Positions 1 to 9,205 of a stretch of 64,000 nt of DNA are shown one piece after another. Made by a program: the position numbers and the translations under genes. Numbering within the stretch: the stretch's first letter is position 1; every line of letters begins with the position of its first letter. A model generated the notes under the pieces. The model ran no database searches. It was not told the origin of the DNA and saw nothing but the letters and a program-made list of their open reading frames with translations. Source of the stretch: Akkermansia sp. (GTDB lineage: Bacteria > Verrucomicrobiota > Verrucomicrobiia > Verrucomicrobiales > Akkermansiaceae); assembly GCA_022787425.1 (NCBI GenBank), contig JALFWB010000031.1, positions 62,001 to 126,000 on the forward strand, read 5' to 3'.

Positions 1-14
1 AACACAAGCAAACC

Positions 15-1319
15 ATGAGACGAGAAATCATGACATTGATGGCGGCGACCGTGCTGGTGGGTGCGGCGTCCGGGGCGCAGGAGAAGCCGGCAACCACGTC
101 GGCACAGCAGCCGGCAACGGCTACGACCGCAGCACCCCAACCGAAGCTCGACCGCCTGAGCTTCTGCGAGTGGGCACCCAAATGCCTGGTGCTGGTGGGC
201 CCGGAGCGCAACAACGTGCTCGACCCCTACGTGCAGGAGGTGAAGCTGAACCTGCGGGCTCAGTACCAGATCGGCGCGCTGGATCCCGCCGGCGGCGGTG
301 ACCGCGTGAAGGGCGGTGCCAACGGCAACGGCCGCCGCAGCAACGATGAGTGGCGCCGCTTCCGCCTGGGTGCCACGGCCAAGGTCTTCAACGACATCAA
401 GCTGCTGGCCAACTGGAATGTCGGCGGTCTGAACACCCGCGATGCCTACTCCGACGGCGAGTGGGACCGCACCACGAGCCGAGCCCAGCTCGATGAGCTG
501 TACGCCCAGGTGAAGATCAAGCCCGTGACGCTCACGCTCGGTAAGTTCAAGCCCGCCTTCATGGGCGAGTACCGCACGAGCAGCGCGAACATCCTGACCT
601 TCGAGCGCTCCCTGCTGGTCAACCAGCTGAAGGCCGAGAAGACTTGGGGTGTGAGCATCAAGAACGCCGACAGCAAGGCAACCTTCGGCTGGGAGGCCGG
701 TGTCTGGCTTAACGGTCTGCACGAGGGTGTGTGGATGGAGCCCGCACTCAACAGCAAGGACAACGCCACCTTCGGCGCCTCCGTCAGTTACAAGCTGAAC
801 GATGAGAACCGCCTGTACCTGGACTACATGCACAGCTTCGCCAAGGAGGACCAACTCCTCTACTACAACGGCCCGGGTGCCCGCGACGTGGTGGCCCTGA
901 CCTTGGACAGCAAGTACGGCAACCTGAGCGTGATGACGGAAGCCATCGCCGGCTTCAACACCATCGGCCTCGACAAGAAGAAAGGCGCCGGTGCGGAGAA
1001 CGTCTTCGGCTTCACCGTACTGCCCAGCTACAAGTTCACCCCGCACTGGGAGGGTGTGATGCGCTACCAGATCTCCGCCGGCAGCAATGCCGTGAAGGGT
1101 GACGGCCACTTCTACACCCAGAACAGCACCTACTCCTCCGTGAGTGACCTGACCCAGGGCATTTACGCCGGTATCAATTACTACGTGTGCCCGAAGGACC
1201 CGCACAGCATGAAGCTGATGCTCGGCGTGGAGTACCTGAACTCCGAAGGTCGCGATGCGACGGGCGGTAAGGGCTTCACGGGCTGGCAGTACTGCGCCGG
1301 CGTTCGTGTGAACTTCTGA
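15..1319 (+). CDS. Outer-membrane porin, phosphate-selective OprO/OprP-like
   Basis: The 434-aa product starts with a basic n-region (MRRE), a short hydrophobic stretch and an Ala-X-Ala-like cleavage site near residue 21, so it should be exported. A Pro/Thr/Ala-rich linker follows, then alternating polar/aromatic strands typical of a 14-18 strand barrel, ending in the outer-membrane signature NF with terminal Phe. The barrel style (LGKFKPAF, YLDYMHSF) resembles the phosphate/pyrophosphate porin O/P family. The next gene, 24 bases downstream, is pstS, so this probably supplies phosphate to the periplasm for the Pst transporter. A second ATG at 30 is possible, but it would remove the positive charges of the signal peptide. 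The upstream promoter lies outside the window. The porin class is confident; phosphate selectivity is inferred mainly from context. Confidence 0.82.
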   Translation: MRREIMTLMAATVLVGAASGAQEKPATTSAQQPATATTAAPQPKLDRLSFCEWAPKCLVLVGPERNNVLDPYVQEVKLNLRAQYQIGALDPAGGGDRVKGGANGNGRRSNDEWRRFRLGATAKVFNDIKLLANWNVGGLNTRDAYSDGEWDRTTSRAQLDELYAQVKIKPVTLTLGKFKPAFMGEYRTSSANILTFERSLLVNQLKAEKTWGVSIKNADSKATFGWEAGVWLNGLHEGVWMEPALNSKDNATFGASVSYKLNDENRLYLDYMHSFAKEDQLLYYNGPGARDVVALTLDSKYGNLSVMTEAIAGFNTIGLDKKKGAGAENVFGFTVLPSYKFTPHWEGVMRYQISAGSNAVKGDGHFYTQNSTYSSVSDLTQGIYAGINYYVCPKDPHSMKLMLGVEYLNSEGRDATGGKGFTGWQYCAGVRVNF

Positions 1320-1343
1320 TGAACAACTAACCGACAAACAACA

Positions 1344-2330
1344 ATGATCAAAAACATCCTACTGACAACATGGTGCGCGTTGGCCCCGGTCATCGCCGCA
1401 GAGAGCATCACGGGCGCCGGTGCGTCCTTCCCGGCCCCGGTGTACCAGAAATGGACCTACACCTACAGCCAAGAGAACCCCGGCACCACGGTGACCTACC
1501 AGAGCTTGGGTTCCGGCGCGGGCCTCAACCAGATCAAAGCCGGCACGGTGGACTTTGCCGGCACGGACAACCCGCTGACCGCGGAGCAGCAGAAGGAGGC
1601 CGGCCTGGTGCAGGTGCCCATGCTGACCGGCGGCGTGGTCGTGGTGGTGAACCTGCCCGGCATCAAGGACGGCCAGCTGAAGCTCAGCAAGGCCGTGCTC
1701 GCCGACATCTTCCTAGGGAAGATCAAGATGTGGAACGACAAGGCCGTGAAGGCCCTGAACCCGGGGCTCAAGCTGCCTGCCCGCAAGATCACGGTGGTGC
1801 ACCGCGCGGATTCCTCCGGTACCTCGTTCATCTTCACGAACTACCTCAGCAAGATCTCCGCTGACTGGCGCGAGAAGGTGGGTCAAGGTTCCTCCGTCAA
1901 GTGGCCCGTGGGCATCGGTGGTCAGAAGAACCCCGGCGTCTGCAACAACGTTGCGAAGATCAGCGGCTCCATCGGCTACACGGAGTACACTTACGCCACG
2001 GAGGCCAAGCTGGCTTGCGCTACGCTGGAGAACGCGGAGGGTAAGTTCGTGCGTCCCACTAAGGAGAGCTTCGCTGCCGGTGCTTCCGCCGCAGATTGGA
2101 AGAACGCACCGGGCTTCTACATGGAGCTGACGAACGTGCCGGGCGAGAAGTCCTGGCCCATCACCGGTGTCACCTACATCCTGATTCGTCAGGACACGCC
2201 GGAAGCAAAGCGCGAGGCGCTGCGCAAGTACTTTACCTGGTGCTACACGAAGGGGGCAGCCGCTGCAGATGCGCTGAACTACGTGGCCCTGCCCAAGGAC
2301 GTGGTAGACCTGGTACTGCCGACACTCTGA
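1344..2330 (+). CDS. pstS: Periplasmic phosphate-binding protein PstS
   Basis: This 328-aa protein has a signal peptide (about residues 1-19, ending IAAES) followed directly by the PstS hallmark ITGAGASFPAPVYQKW. Other family features visible are the TYQSLGSGAG phosphate-loop region, the DFAGTDNPL segment and the RADSSGTSF motif that contacts phosphate. It binds inorganic phosphate in the periplasm and delivers it to the PstCA channel. It sits between an OM porin and pstC. A strong 10-bp hairpin lies in the 78-base gap before pstC, which may let pstS transcript accumulate above the membrane components. Length is normal for the family. The cysteine at residue 14 is within the hydrophobic core and not a convincing lipobox, so a soluble periplasmic protein is favoured. 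Confidence 0.96.
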   Translation: MIKNILLTTWCALAPVIAAESITGAGASFPAPVYQKWTYTYSQENPGTTVTYQSLGSGAGLNQIKAGTVDFAGTDNPLTAEQQKEAGLVQVPMLTGGVVVVVNLPGIKDGQLKLSKAVLADIFLGKIKMWNDKAVKALNPGLKLPARKITVVHRADSSGTSFIFTNYLSKISADWREKVGQGSSVKWPVGIGGQKNPGVCNNVAKISGSIGYTEYTYATEAKLACATLENAEGKFVRPTKESFAAGASAADWKNAPGFYMELTNVPGEKSWPITGVTYILIRQDTPEAKREALRKYFTWCYTKGAAAADALNYVALPKDVVDLVLPTL

Positions 2331-2361
2331 TTTCGGGTTTAACAGAGTAACCGGACCATAA

Positions 2362-2389
2362 GCCGCCGGGCATTGCGAGGCCCGGCGGC
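2362..2389 (+). other. Intercistronic hairpin between pstS and pstC
   Basis: A perfect 10-bp GC-only inverted repeat (arms 2362-2371 and 2380-2389, 8-base loop) lies 31 bases after the pstS stop and 19 bases before pstC. No T-run follows, so it is more likely an mRNA-stabilising or partially terminating element than a full terminator. Confidence 0.7.
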
Positions 2390-2408
2390 GAATCCCCTCT
2401 GAAGAACC

Positions 2409-3317
2409 ATGCAACGAACGGACAAAATCTTTCGGCTGGTATGCCTGCTGTGCGCGCTGCCGGCAGCCCTGTTACTACCGGCCATGCTGCTGCAGCTGCT
2501 GAGCAACTCGGCGGAGGCCTGGCACACCTTCGGGCTCAGCTTTTTGTGGAGCAGCGAATGGGATCCCGCTGCAGGACAGTACGGTGCTTGGCCCGGGATA
2601 GCGGGCACGCTGCTCACGACCGTCACGGCCCTGGTGCCCGCCGTCCCCTTGGCTTTCTCCGCGGCCCTGTTGCTCACGGAGGTGCCCGGCTGGCTGGCCA
2701 AGCCGCTGAGCCACGCCGTAGACCTTCTGGCCGCCATCCCCTCTGTCATCTACGGCATGTGGGGGCTTTTTGTGCTGGCTCCGCTCATGCAGGAGCATGT
2801 GCAGCCCCTGCTCGCCCGCCTGCCCGGCAGCACTTGGTTGCTGGGGGAGGATAACAGCGGCTTCGGCTTCCTGACTGCAGGGCTTATTCTGGCGCTGATG
2901 ATCCTGCCCTACATGTGCGCCATCATGCGCGATGTCATCTCGATGACCCCGCCCATGCTGCGCGAGGCGGCCTACGGTGTGGGCTGCACCTGCCTGGAGA
3001 CGACGCGCGATATCGTCCTGCGGCACGGGCTGCGGGGCATCATCGGCGGCATCTTCATCGGCCTGGGGCGCGCCCTGGGGGAGACGATGGCGGTGCTGTT
3101 TGTGGTCGGCAACATCATGGAGCCGCCCGCAGGGCTTTGCTCCTGCGGCACAACGATAGCCGCCACGCTGGCCAACAACTTTGCCGAGGCGGACGGCCTG
3201 CAACGCAGTGCCCTGTTTGCCCTGGGGCTGGTGCTGGTGGTGATGAGCGTGGGCATTCAAGCCGGCGCGCAGTACTACCTGCGTCTCACGGGTGCCAAGC
3301 GCGGCGAAACAATCTGA
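2409..3317 (+). CDS. pstC: Phosphate ABC transporter permease PstC
   Basis: The 302-aa polytopic inner-membrane protein has about six hydrophobic segments. The first is near residues 10-32, and the permease core runs from about residue 65 with the binding-protein-dependent transport signature around YGVGCTCLETTRDIVLRHG and GLGRALGETMAVLFVVGN. These EAA-loop sequences contact PstB. The segment FLWSSEWDP and the GIAGTLLTT stretch are typical of PstC. It pairs with PstA to form the phosphate channel. It lies in the order pstS-pstC-pstA-pstB-phoU, 12 bases before pstA, so co-transcription is clear. A cysteine-rich loop (PPAGLCSCGTT) is present, where many homologues have fewer cysteines. Confidence 0.96.
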   Translation: MQRTDKIFRLVCLLCALPAALLLPAMLLQLLSNSAEAWHTFGLSFLWSSEWDPAAGQYGAWPGIAGTLLTTVTALVPAVPLAFSAALLLTEVPGWLAKPLSHAVDLLAAIPSVIYGMWGLFVLAPLMQEHVQPLLARLPGSTWLLGEDNSGFGFLTAGLILALMILPYMCAIMRDVISMTPPMLREAAYGVGCTCLETTRDIVLRHGLRGIIGGIFIGLGRALGETMAVLFVVGNIMEPPAGLCSCGTTIAATLANNFAEADGLQRSALFALGLVLVVMSVGIQAGAQYYLRLTGAKRGETI

Positions 3318-3329
3318 TCTCTTGATACC

Positions 3330-4181
3330 ATGACACGACGTCCCCCTTATTTCCGCAAAGCCTGCAACGCCCTGCTGGGCCTGCTGTCGCTCATCTCCAT
3401 TGTGCTGGCCATCGGCTGCATGGCTTGGGTGCTGTGCACGGTGTGCGCACGCGGCTTCGGCGTTCTGTCGGCGGATTTCCTCACCTCCCCCTGTAAGCCG
3501 TACGGCGAGGAGGGGGCAGGCATCGGCAATGCGCTGGTGGGCACGCTGCTCATCACGGGCGGTGCGGCTCTGCTGGCCGTTCCCCCGGCCATGGCGGCGG
3601 GTATTTATATGGCAGAGTACGGCAACGGAAGCCGTTGGGCGGCCTTCCTGCGCTCTGCGGCCAACATTATGATGGGCCTGCCTTCCATCCTCATCGGCCT
3701 GTTTGTGTATGTCATCATCGTGGTGCCTACGGGGCATTTCTCCGGTCTGGCGGGCACGGTGGCCTTGGCGGTCATCATGTTCCCCATCATCATGCGCACC
3801 ACGGAGGACATGCTCAACATGGTGCCCCCCGCCCTGCGGGAGAGTGCTCTGGCACTGGGCATGACCCGTATGCGCGCCACGCTGTGCATCCTGACTCGCG
3901 CAGCCAAGAACGGGCTGGCAACGGGGGTGCTGCTGGCGCTCGCCCGCGTGAGCGGCGAGACGGCGCCGCTGCTCTTCACGGCCATGTTTGCCTACAGCAG
4001 CCCGAGCGGTTACTTCCGGGAGCCAACGGCTAACCTGCCGGTGCTCATCAATGAATATACCATGAACTCGCCCTTCGAGAGTATGCACGAGATTGGCTGG
4101 GGCGCGGCTCTGGTCATTTCCCTCATCATCCTTACCGTTAACATTATCACCCGAATCCTGTTCCGTGAACAATCTCGTTAA
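3330..4181 (+). CDS. pstA: Phosphate ABC transporter permease PstA
   Basis: The 283-aa inner-membrane protein has an N-terminal transmembrane helix (about residues 14-36) and a permease domain from about residue 66. The conserved PstA sequences include [18 protein letters not shown] and the EAA-loop [20 protein letters not shown]. The motif [14 protein letters not shown] matches the conserved end of the PstA permease fold. It forms the phosphate channel with PstC and is energised by PstB. Its last 17 bases overlap the pstB GTG start, which suggests translational coupling between the permease and the ATPase. Length is as expected and nothing is missing. Confidence 0.96.
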   Translation: MTRRPPYFRKACNALLGLLSLISIVLAIGCMAWVLCTVCARGFGVLSADFLTSPCKPYGEEGAGIGNALVGTLLITGGAALLAVPPAMAAGIYMAEYGNGSRWAAFLRSAANIMMGLPSILIGLFVYVIIVVPTGHFSGLAGTVALAVIMFPIIMRTTEDMLNMVPPALRESALALGMTRMRATLCILTRAAKNGLATGVLLALARVSGETAPLLFTAMFAYSSPSGYFREPTANLPVLINEYTMNSPFESMHEIGWGAALVISLIILTVNIITRILFREQSR

Positions 4182-4926
4182 AATATCCACGCGCGGTCTC
4201 AATTTCTACTACGGTGACAACCGCGCTCTCATCGACAACAACCTGGACATCCGTGCCAACTGCATCACGGCTGTCATCGGGCCCTCCGGGTGCGGCAAGT
4301 CGACCCACCTGCGTGTCTACAACCAGATCTACCGCCTGTACCGCGGCCAGCGCGCCGAGGGTACCGTGCTGCTGGACGGCAAAAACATCCTGGAGTCCGG
4401 GGTGGACCTGCCGGACCTGCGGCGGCGGGTGGGGATGATCTTTCAGAAGCCCACGCCCTTCCCCATGAGTATCTACGATAACATCGCTTACCCCCTGCGC
4501 CTGCACTACAAGCTCAGCCGCAGTGAGGAGGAGGGGCGCGTGGAGGACGCCCTGCGCCGCGCCTGTATTTGGGACGAGGTGAAGGATAAGCTGCAGCGCG
4601 GCGGCCCGGCGCTCTCCGGTGGTCAGCAGCAGCGTCTCTGCATCGCCCGTGCCATTGCGGCGGAGCCGGAGGTGTTGCTGATGGATGAGCCTACCAGTGC
4701 CATCGACCCCGTGGCGACGAATAAGATCGAGGAGCTTCTGCCGGAGCTGCGGCAGCGTTTCACCATCGTCATCGTTACCCATAACATGCAGCAGGCTTCC
4801 CGTATCTCGGATTACACGGCGTTCTTCTACAAGGGGCGCATCGTGGAGACGGATACCACGGCCAAAATCTTTACCAACCCGAGCGATAAGAAGACGGAGG
4901 AGTACATCACCGGTCGCTTCGGTTAA
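4165..4926 (+). CDS. pstB: Phosphate ABC transporter ATP-binding protein PstB
   Basis: The ATPase of the Pst importer, 253 aa from a GTG start at 4165 inside the end of pstA. That start is chosen because translation from there begins [17 protein letters not shown], the expected beginning of PstB, whereas the upstream in-frame ATG at 4093 reads through pstA sequence. Visible motifs are Walker [10 protein letters not shown], the PstB Q-loop segment [17 protein letters not shown], the signature LSGGQQQRL, Walker [14 protein letters not shown] and the switch histidine in [11 protein letters not shown]. One small oddity is His after GKST, where PstB usually has Phe. It works at the cytoplasmic face with PstCA. 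The next gene is phoU. Confidence 0.96.
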   Translation: MNNLVKISTRGLNFYYGDNRALIDNNLDIRANCITAVIGPSGCGKSTHLRVYNQIYRLYRGQRAEGTVLLDGKNILESGVDLPDLRRRVGMIFQKPTPFPMSIYDNIAYPLRLHYKLSRSEEEGRVEDALRRACIWDEVKDKLQRGGPALSGGQQQRLCIARAIAAEPEVLLMDEPTSAIDPVATNKIEELLPELRQRFTIVIVTHNMQQASRISDYTAFFYKGRIVETDTTAKIFTNPSDKKTEEYITGRFG

Positions 4927-4950
4927 TGAACCTCAACCCCATACCTAACC

Positions 4951-5607
4951 GTGAAAGAACATTTCTGCAAAGAACTGCGTACGCTGCTCAATACGCTCTG
5001 CGCCCAGGCCGCGCAGGTGGAGCAGCTCATCCGCCGCGCCGAGGAGGCCGCCGAGTCCGGTAACAAGGCCGCTGCGGATGCCATCATCGCCGGCGATTCG
5101 GTGATCGATACCGAGGAAATCCGCATCGAGGAGGAGGGTCTCAAAATCCTTGCTCTTTACCAACCCGTCGCGACGGATCTGCGGACGGTGATCGCTTACC
5201 TCAAAATCAACACCGCGCTGGAGCGCATGGCGGATTTCGGGGTGCACATCGCAGAGCGCGCAGAGGCCCTGGCTTCCGTCACCACGGGGGAGTCCATCGA
5301 TTTCTCCCGCATGTCCGCCTTGGCCCGCCAAATGCTGCGCCAAGCCATGGAGGTGTTGCGCAACAATGATACCGTGCTGGCTCACAAGGTGCTGCGCCAA
5401 GATGACGAGGTGGATCGCCTGCACCGCGGCGTGCTCGACCTCGTACGCCGCGAGCTGAGCCTGCACCCGGATTCCGCTGCCTACTACCTCGCCTGCTCCG
5501 GTGTCTCCCGTGACCTGGAGCGCATCGCAGACCTGGCATCGGACATCTGCCTGCACATCATCTACCTCTGCACCGGAAATATCGTCCGCCACCACTCCGC
5601 CCACTGA
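4951..5607 (+). CDS. phoU: Phosphate signalling regulator PhoU
   Basis: The 218-aa, all-helical cytoplasmic protein has a GTG start and two PhoU repeats (about residues 15-100 and 115-205). The metal-binding style motifs are DTEEIRIEEEGLKIL in repeat 1 and DDEVDRLH in repeat 2, with the conserved ATDLRTVIAYLKI and SRDLERIADLASDIC segments. PhoU links the Pst transporter to the phosphate two-component system and restrains uptake when phosphate is sufficient. It is the last gene of the pst operon, 24 bases after pstB. No phoR/phoB genes are in the window. Length is slightly below the 230-240 aa of many homologues, but both repeats are complete. Confidence 0.95.
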   Translation: MKEHFCKELRTLLNTLCAQAAQVEQLIRRAEEAAESGNKAAADAIIAGDSVIDTEEIRIEEEGLKILALYQPVATDLRTVIAYLKINTALERMADFGVHIAERAEALASVTTGESIDFSRMSALARQMLRQAMEVLRNNDTVLAHKVLRQDDEVDRLHRGVLDLVRRELSLHPDSAAYYLACSGVSRDLERIADLASDICLHIIYLCTGNIVRHHSAH

Positions 5608-5737
5608 CCCCACCCGCCCCCGTCTCCCCTTCCGAGAGCCGGGGGTGAACTCTGCCCTGAGACTTCTTGTCGCTGCGGTTGTAGTGAGGGGGTGTTGGGT
5701 GGGGTGAAATAAATGGCGGTGGGAAACCAAAATAGGC

Positions 5738-5767
5738 TTGCCGAGGTGGTGTGCTGTGTGATAGAAT
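5738..5767 (+). promoter_or_regulatory. Sigma-70-type promoter of the AI-2E permease gene
   Basis: TTGCCG (5738-5743), an 18-bp spacer and TAGAAT (5762-5767) precede the ATG at 5775 by only 7 bases. This predicts a transcript beginning at the start codon, i.e. a leaderless mRNA. Confidence 0.65.
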
Positions 5768-5774
5768 AGCGGGC

Positions 5775-7052
5775 ATGGAAAAAACAGGTCAGGAGTACCC
5801 CACGCAGTATCACCGCGCTATCTGTTGGACAGCCGTGAGTCTGCTGGCATTGCTGTTCATTGCGCTCTTTGTGGTGATGGTGATTTGGGGGATGGGCGCG
5901 CTCTTCGTGTGGCTGGAGCCCGTGTTGTTACCTGTCGTGGTGGCGGCAGCGTTGGCTTACATTCTGTACCCGCTGGTGCGGCTGATGCGTAAGCGCACCG
6001 GGAACCGCCTGCTTTCCGTGCTGAGCGTCATGTTCATTTCGCTGAGCGGCTTGGTGGCCTTGGGCTGGGCCATCATTCCCCCCATCGTCAAGAGCACGGG
6101 AGAACTCTTCGCGGATCGCCACCGCATCGCATCCGGGGTTATGTCTACATGTACGGACGTTCTCAATAACAACAGCATGGTGCAGCAGGGGGTAGATATG
6201 CTCTACCGCAAGGTGCTCACCGCCGAGGAGGCAGAGAATGGTAAGACCAAGAAAACGGAAGAGACCGCCGAGCCGAGTTACCCGGAAAAAATGGCGGCTG
6301 TGTTGGATTATAACTCTGCCTACCTGGTATCCAAGGGCCTCTCATGGCTCACGGCGGGCAGCCGTGCCATCTCCGGGATGGGCTTCTTTGTGGTGGGTGT
6401 CATCATGGTGCCGGTGTTTCTCTTCTATTTTCTGCTGGAAGGTGACGCCATCAAAAAGAACTGGCACGATGTGTTACCCATACGGCGCAGTGAATTCCGC
6501 ACCGAGCTGGTCGAGACCCTGGAGGAAATCAACGGCTACATTGTCGCCTTTGTACGTGGGCAGATGCTGGTAAGCCTCATCGATGCCGTCTTGCTGGCCA
6601 TTGGGCTGAAAATCATCGGCCTGCCCTATGCGCTCTCCATTGCGGGCGCGGCGGCCCTGCTGGGCATCATCCCCTACCTGGGCATGATCTCCTGCTGCGT
6701 GCCGGCCCTGTTTGTGGCTTGGTTCACTTGGGGGGATGTGACGATGACGGTGGTGGTGGCGGGTATTTTCGTGATGGTCAGCCAGTTCGACAGCTGGATC
6801 ATCCAACCCCGCGTGGTCGGCAACCGGGTGGGCATGCACGACCTGACGGTGATGTTCTCCGTGCTGTTCTGGAGTGTGGTGCTGGGCGGCATCGTGGGAT
6901 GCTTACTGGCCGTGCCCCTCACGGCAGCCATCAAGGTGGTGTTCACGCGCTACATCTGGTCCTCCATGCGCGAGGACATGCGGCGGGAGGAAGCGGAGTC
7001 CCCGACGCCAGGGGACCCAACGACCCTTCCTACCCCGGCAGCAAAGCCCTAA
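5775..7052 (+). CDS. AI-2E family transporter / PerM-type permease
   Basis: This inner-membrane protein of 425 aa begins at ATG 5775, chosen over the GTG at 5751 because a -10 box lies between them. It carries the family pattern: three or four N-terminal helices (GALFVWLEPVLLPVVVAAALAY), a soluble segment with charged KTKKTEETAE, then a C-terminal helical bundle. That bundle contains the conserved FYFLLEGD, YIVAFVRGQ, ALLGIIPYLG and DSWIIQPRVVG motifs of the AI-2E/UPF0118 (PerM, YdiK, TqsA) family. Members export small molecules or act as ion antiporters; the substrate here cannot be told from sequence. It stands alone in its own transcription unit between phoU and leuC. Confidence 0.88.
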   Translation: MEKTGQEYPTQYHRAICWTAVSLLALLFIALFVVMVIWGMGALFVWLEPVLLPVVVAAALAYILYPLVRLMRKRTGNRLLSVLSVMFISLSGLVALGWAIIPPIVKSTGELFADRHRIASGVMSTCTDVLNNNSMVQQGVDMLYRKVLTAEEAENGKTKKTEETAEPSYPEKMAAVLDYNSAYLVSKGLSWLTAGSRAISGMGFFVVGVIMVPVFLFYFLLEGDAIKKNWHDVLPIRRSEFRTELVETLEEINGYIVAFVRGQMLVSLIDAVLLAIGLKIIGLPYALSIAGAAALLGIIPYLGMISCCVPALFVAWFTWGDVTMTVVVAGIFVMVSQFDSWIIQPRVVGNRVGMHDLTVMFSVLFWSVVLGGIVGCLLAVPLTAAIKVVFTRYIWSSMREDMRREEAESPTPGDPTTLPTPAAKP

Positions 7053-7109
7053 AGCGTGTCATGCCGGGGCACTTTGCGCTCTTTGCAGCCCGAAAATGCG
7101 TCAGCGAGC

Positions 7110-7138
7110 TTGACGAGGCGGCCTGTGTCGCTTAGAAT
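7110..7138 (+). promoter_or_regulatory. Promoter of leuCD
   Basis: TTGACG (7110-7115), a 17-bp spacer and TAGAAT (7133-7138) precede the leuC ATG (7153) by 14 bases, giving a very short 5' leader of about 8 bases. There is no room for a leucine attenuator or riboswitch. Confidence 0.75.
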
Positions 7139-7152
7139 GTCTCATTGAAGCT

Positions 7153-8568
7153 ATGGGTAAAACTCTGTACCGCAAGATATGGGATGCGCACACCGTCGGC
7201 ACCTTGCCGGACGGCCGGACGCAGTTGTTCATCGACAGTCTCTACCTCCACGAGGTCACCTCGCCGCAGGCCTTCGCCATGCTGCGGGAGCTGGGGCTAC
7301 CCGTACTGCACCCGGAGCGCTGCTACGCCACGCCGGATCACATCATCCCCACGGATGACAGAACGGAGCCCTACGCCGACAAACGTGCTGCGACCATGCT
7401 CAGCGAGCTGCGCCGCAACTGCCGGGAGCACGGCATCCGCCTGTTCGACATGCCGAGTGGGCAGCAGGGCATTGTGCACATGGTGATGCCGGAGCTGGGC
7501 ATCACCCAGCCGGGGATGACCATCGTCTGCGGCGATTCGCACACCGCCACGCACGGTGCCGTCGGATCCATTGCCATGGGCATCGGCACCACCCAGGTGC
7601 GGGATGTCCTCGCCACCCAGACCCTCGCCATGAGCCCGCTGAAGGTTCGCGCCGTGCGCGTGACGGGCACCCTGCGCCCCGGCGTGACCGCGAAGGACGT
7701 AGCCCTGCACATCATCGGCCGATTGGGGGCCAAGGGCGGGCTCGGCTATGCCTACGAGTTCTGCGGCAACACCATCGAGGCCATGGACATGGACGCCCGC
7801 CTAACCCTCTGCAACCTTGCCATCGAGGGTGCTGCGCGTTGCGGGTACATCAACCCGGATGACAAGACCTTCGCCTACCTCAAGGGCCGCCCCTACGCCC
7901 CCACCGGAGCCGATTGGGATGCCGCAGTGGAGCGCTGGAAGAGCTTTGCCAGCGATGCGGATGCCGAGTACGATGACGTGGTCGAATTCCGCGCTGAGGA
8001 CATCGAACCGACTGTCACCTGGGGTATCTCGCCGGACATGAACATCGGCATCGGGGATGTCGTCCCCGCCCCGGAGGACGCCCCGGATGCGGAGAGCCGC
8101 AAGGCACGAACTGCCGCGCTGGAGTACATGAAACTGAGCCCCGGCACCCCCATCGAGGGCCTGCCCGTCAACGTGGTCTTTATCGGCTCCTGCACCAACG
8201 GACACATCACGGACTTCCGCGCCGTGGCCCCGCTGCTGCGCGGGCGCAAGGTAGCCCCGGGCGTGCGCGCCTTGGCCGTGCCGGGCTCTCAGATGACGGA
8301 CCGGCAGTGCCGTGAGGAGGGCATCGATGCCATCTTCCGTGAGTCCGGCTTCGAGTGGCGCCTGCCCGGCTGTTCCATGTGCTTGGCCATGAATGCCGAC
8401 AAGTTGGTGGGCGATGAGATCTGCGCCAGCACCAGCAACCGCAACTTCAAGGGCCGCCAGGGAAGCCCCACGGGACGCACCCTGCTCATGAGCCCCGTGA
8501 TGGCCGCTGCCGCTGCCGTCACCGGCTGTGTGGCCGATGCCCGCAAGGTTTTTCAATTGGGTGAATAA
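7153..8568 (+). CDS. leuC: 3-isopropylmalate dehydratase large subunit LeuC
   Basis: The 471-aa large subunit isomerises 2-isopropylmalate to 3-isopropylmalate in leucine synthesis, in the cytoplasm with LeuD. The aconitase-family features are clear: GDSHTATHGAVGSIAMGIGT, a first cluster cysteine in FIGSCTNGHITDFR and the paired cluster cysteines in PGCSMCLAMNADK, which together hold a [4Fe-4S] cluster. The RNFKGRQGSP motif near the C-terminus is the usual substrate-binding end. Length is normal for the bacterial form. leuD follows after 18 bases, so the two subunits are co-expressed. leuA and leuB are not in the window. Confidence 0.97.
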   Translation: MGKTLYRKIWDAHTVGTLPDGRTQLFIDSLYLHEVTSPQAFAMLRELGLPVLHPERCYATPDHIIPTDDRTEPYADKRAATMLSELRRNCREHGIRLFDMPSGQQGIVHMVMPELGITQPGMTIVCGDSHTATHGAVGSIAMGIGTTQVRDVLATQTLAMSPLKVRAVRVTGTLRPGVTAKDVALHIIGRLGAKGGLGYAYEFCGNTIEAMDMDARLTLCNLAIEGAARCGYINPDDKTFAYLKGRPYAPTGADWDAAVERWKSFASDADAEYDDVVEFRAEDIEPTVTWGISPDMNIGIGDVVPAPEDAPDAESRKARTAALEYMKLSPGTPIEGLPVNVVFIGSCTNGHITDFRAVAPLLRGRKVAPGVRALAVPGSQMTDRQCREEGIDAIFRESGFEWRLPGCSMCLAMNADKLVGDEICASTSNRNFKGRQGSPTGRTLLMSPVMAAAAAVTGCVADARKVFQLGE

Positions 8569-8586
8569 CAGAAAGGAAACCGGATT

Positions 8587-9192
8587 ATGCCCTTAAACAA
8601 AATTACAGAAGTTATCGGAAAAGCCGTTCCCGTACCGGGCGCGGATATGGATACGGACCGCATCATCCCGGCGCGCTTCCTCAAGTGCATCACCTTCGAT
8701 GAGCTGGCCGGCACCATGTTCTACGATGAGCGTTTTAACGCTGACGGCAGCAGCAAGGGACACCCCATCGACGCCCCTCAGCACGCCGGGGCCGTCATCA
8801 TTCTGGGCGGGGAGAACTTCGGCTGCGGCTCCTCCCGCGAGCACGCGCCGCAGGCTATCAAACGCTCCGGCATTGCCGCCGTGGTGGCGGAGTCCTTCGC
8901 GGAGATCTTCTTCGGCAACTCCACGGGCATCGGTCTGCCCTGCGTCTGCGCCTCGCACGATGCGCTGGTGCAGGCCATGCGGCTCACCGAGCAGGCCCCC
9001 GACACTGCTTGGACCCTCAGCTTGGCGGACATGACCCTGCGCGGCGGCGAGCTTTGCCTGCCCGTCCGCATGCCGGAGGAAGCACGCGAGGCCCTGATGC
9101 AGGGCCGCTGGGATGCCGTGGTGGAGTTGATGAATGCCCCGGAGGCTGTGGAGGCTCTCGCCGCGCGCATGCCGAATCCCCAACCGCACTGA
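8587..9192 (+). CDS. leuD: 3-isopropylmalate dehydratase small subunit LeuD
   Basis: The 201-aa swivel-domain subunit is partner of the LeuC encoded immediately upstream. It shows the diagnostic DMDTDRIIPARFLK start, the ENFGCGSSREHAPQA active-site loop and ESFAEIFFGNS. The start codon is preceded by an AG-rich stretch (aacagaaaggaaacc), one of the better candidate ribosome-binding sites in the window. The protein ends with a short proline-containing tail. The unknown gene at 9206 begins only 13 bases after the stop. Confidence 0.97.
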   Translation: MPLNKITEVIGKAVPVPGADMDTDRIIPARFLKCITFDELAGTMFYDERFNADGSSKGHPIDAPQHAGAVIILGGENFGCGSSREHAPQAIKRSGIAAVVAESFAEIFFGNSTGIGLPCVCASHDALVQAMRLTEQAPDTAWTLSLADMTLRGGELCLPVRMPEEAREALMQGRWDAVVELMNAPEAVEALAARMPNPQPH

Positions 9193-9205
9193 TTTGCCCC
9201 CTCCC

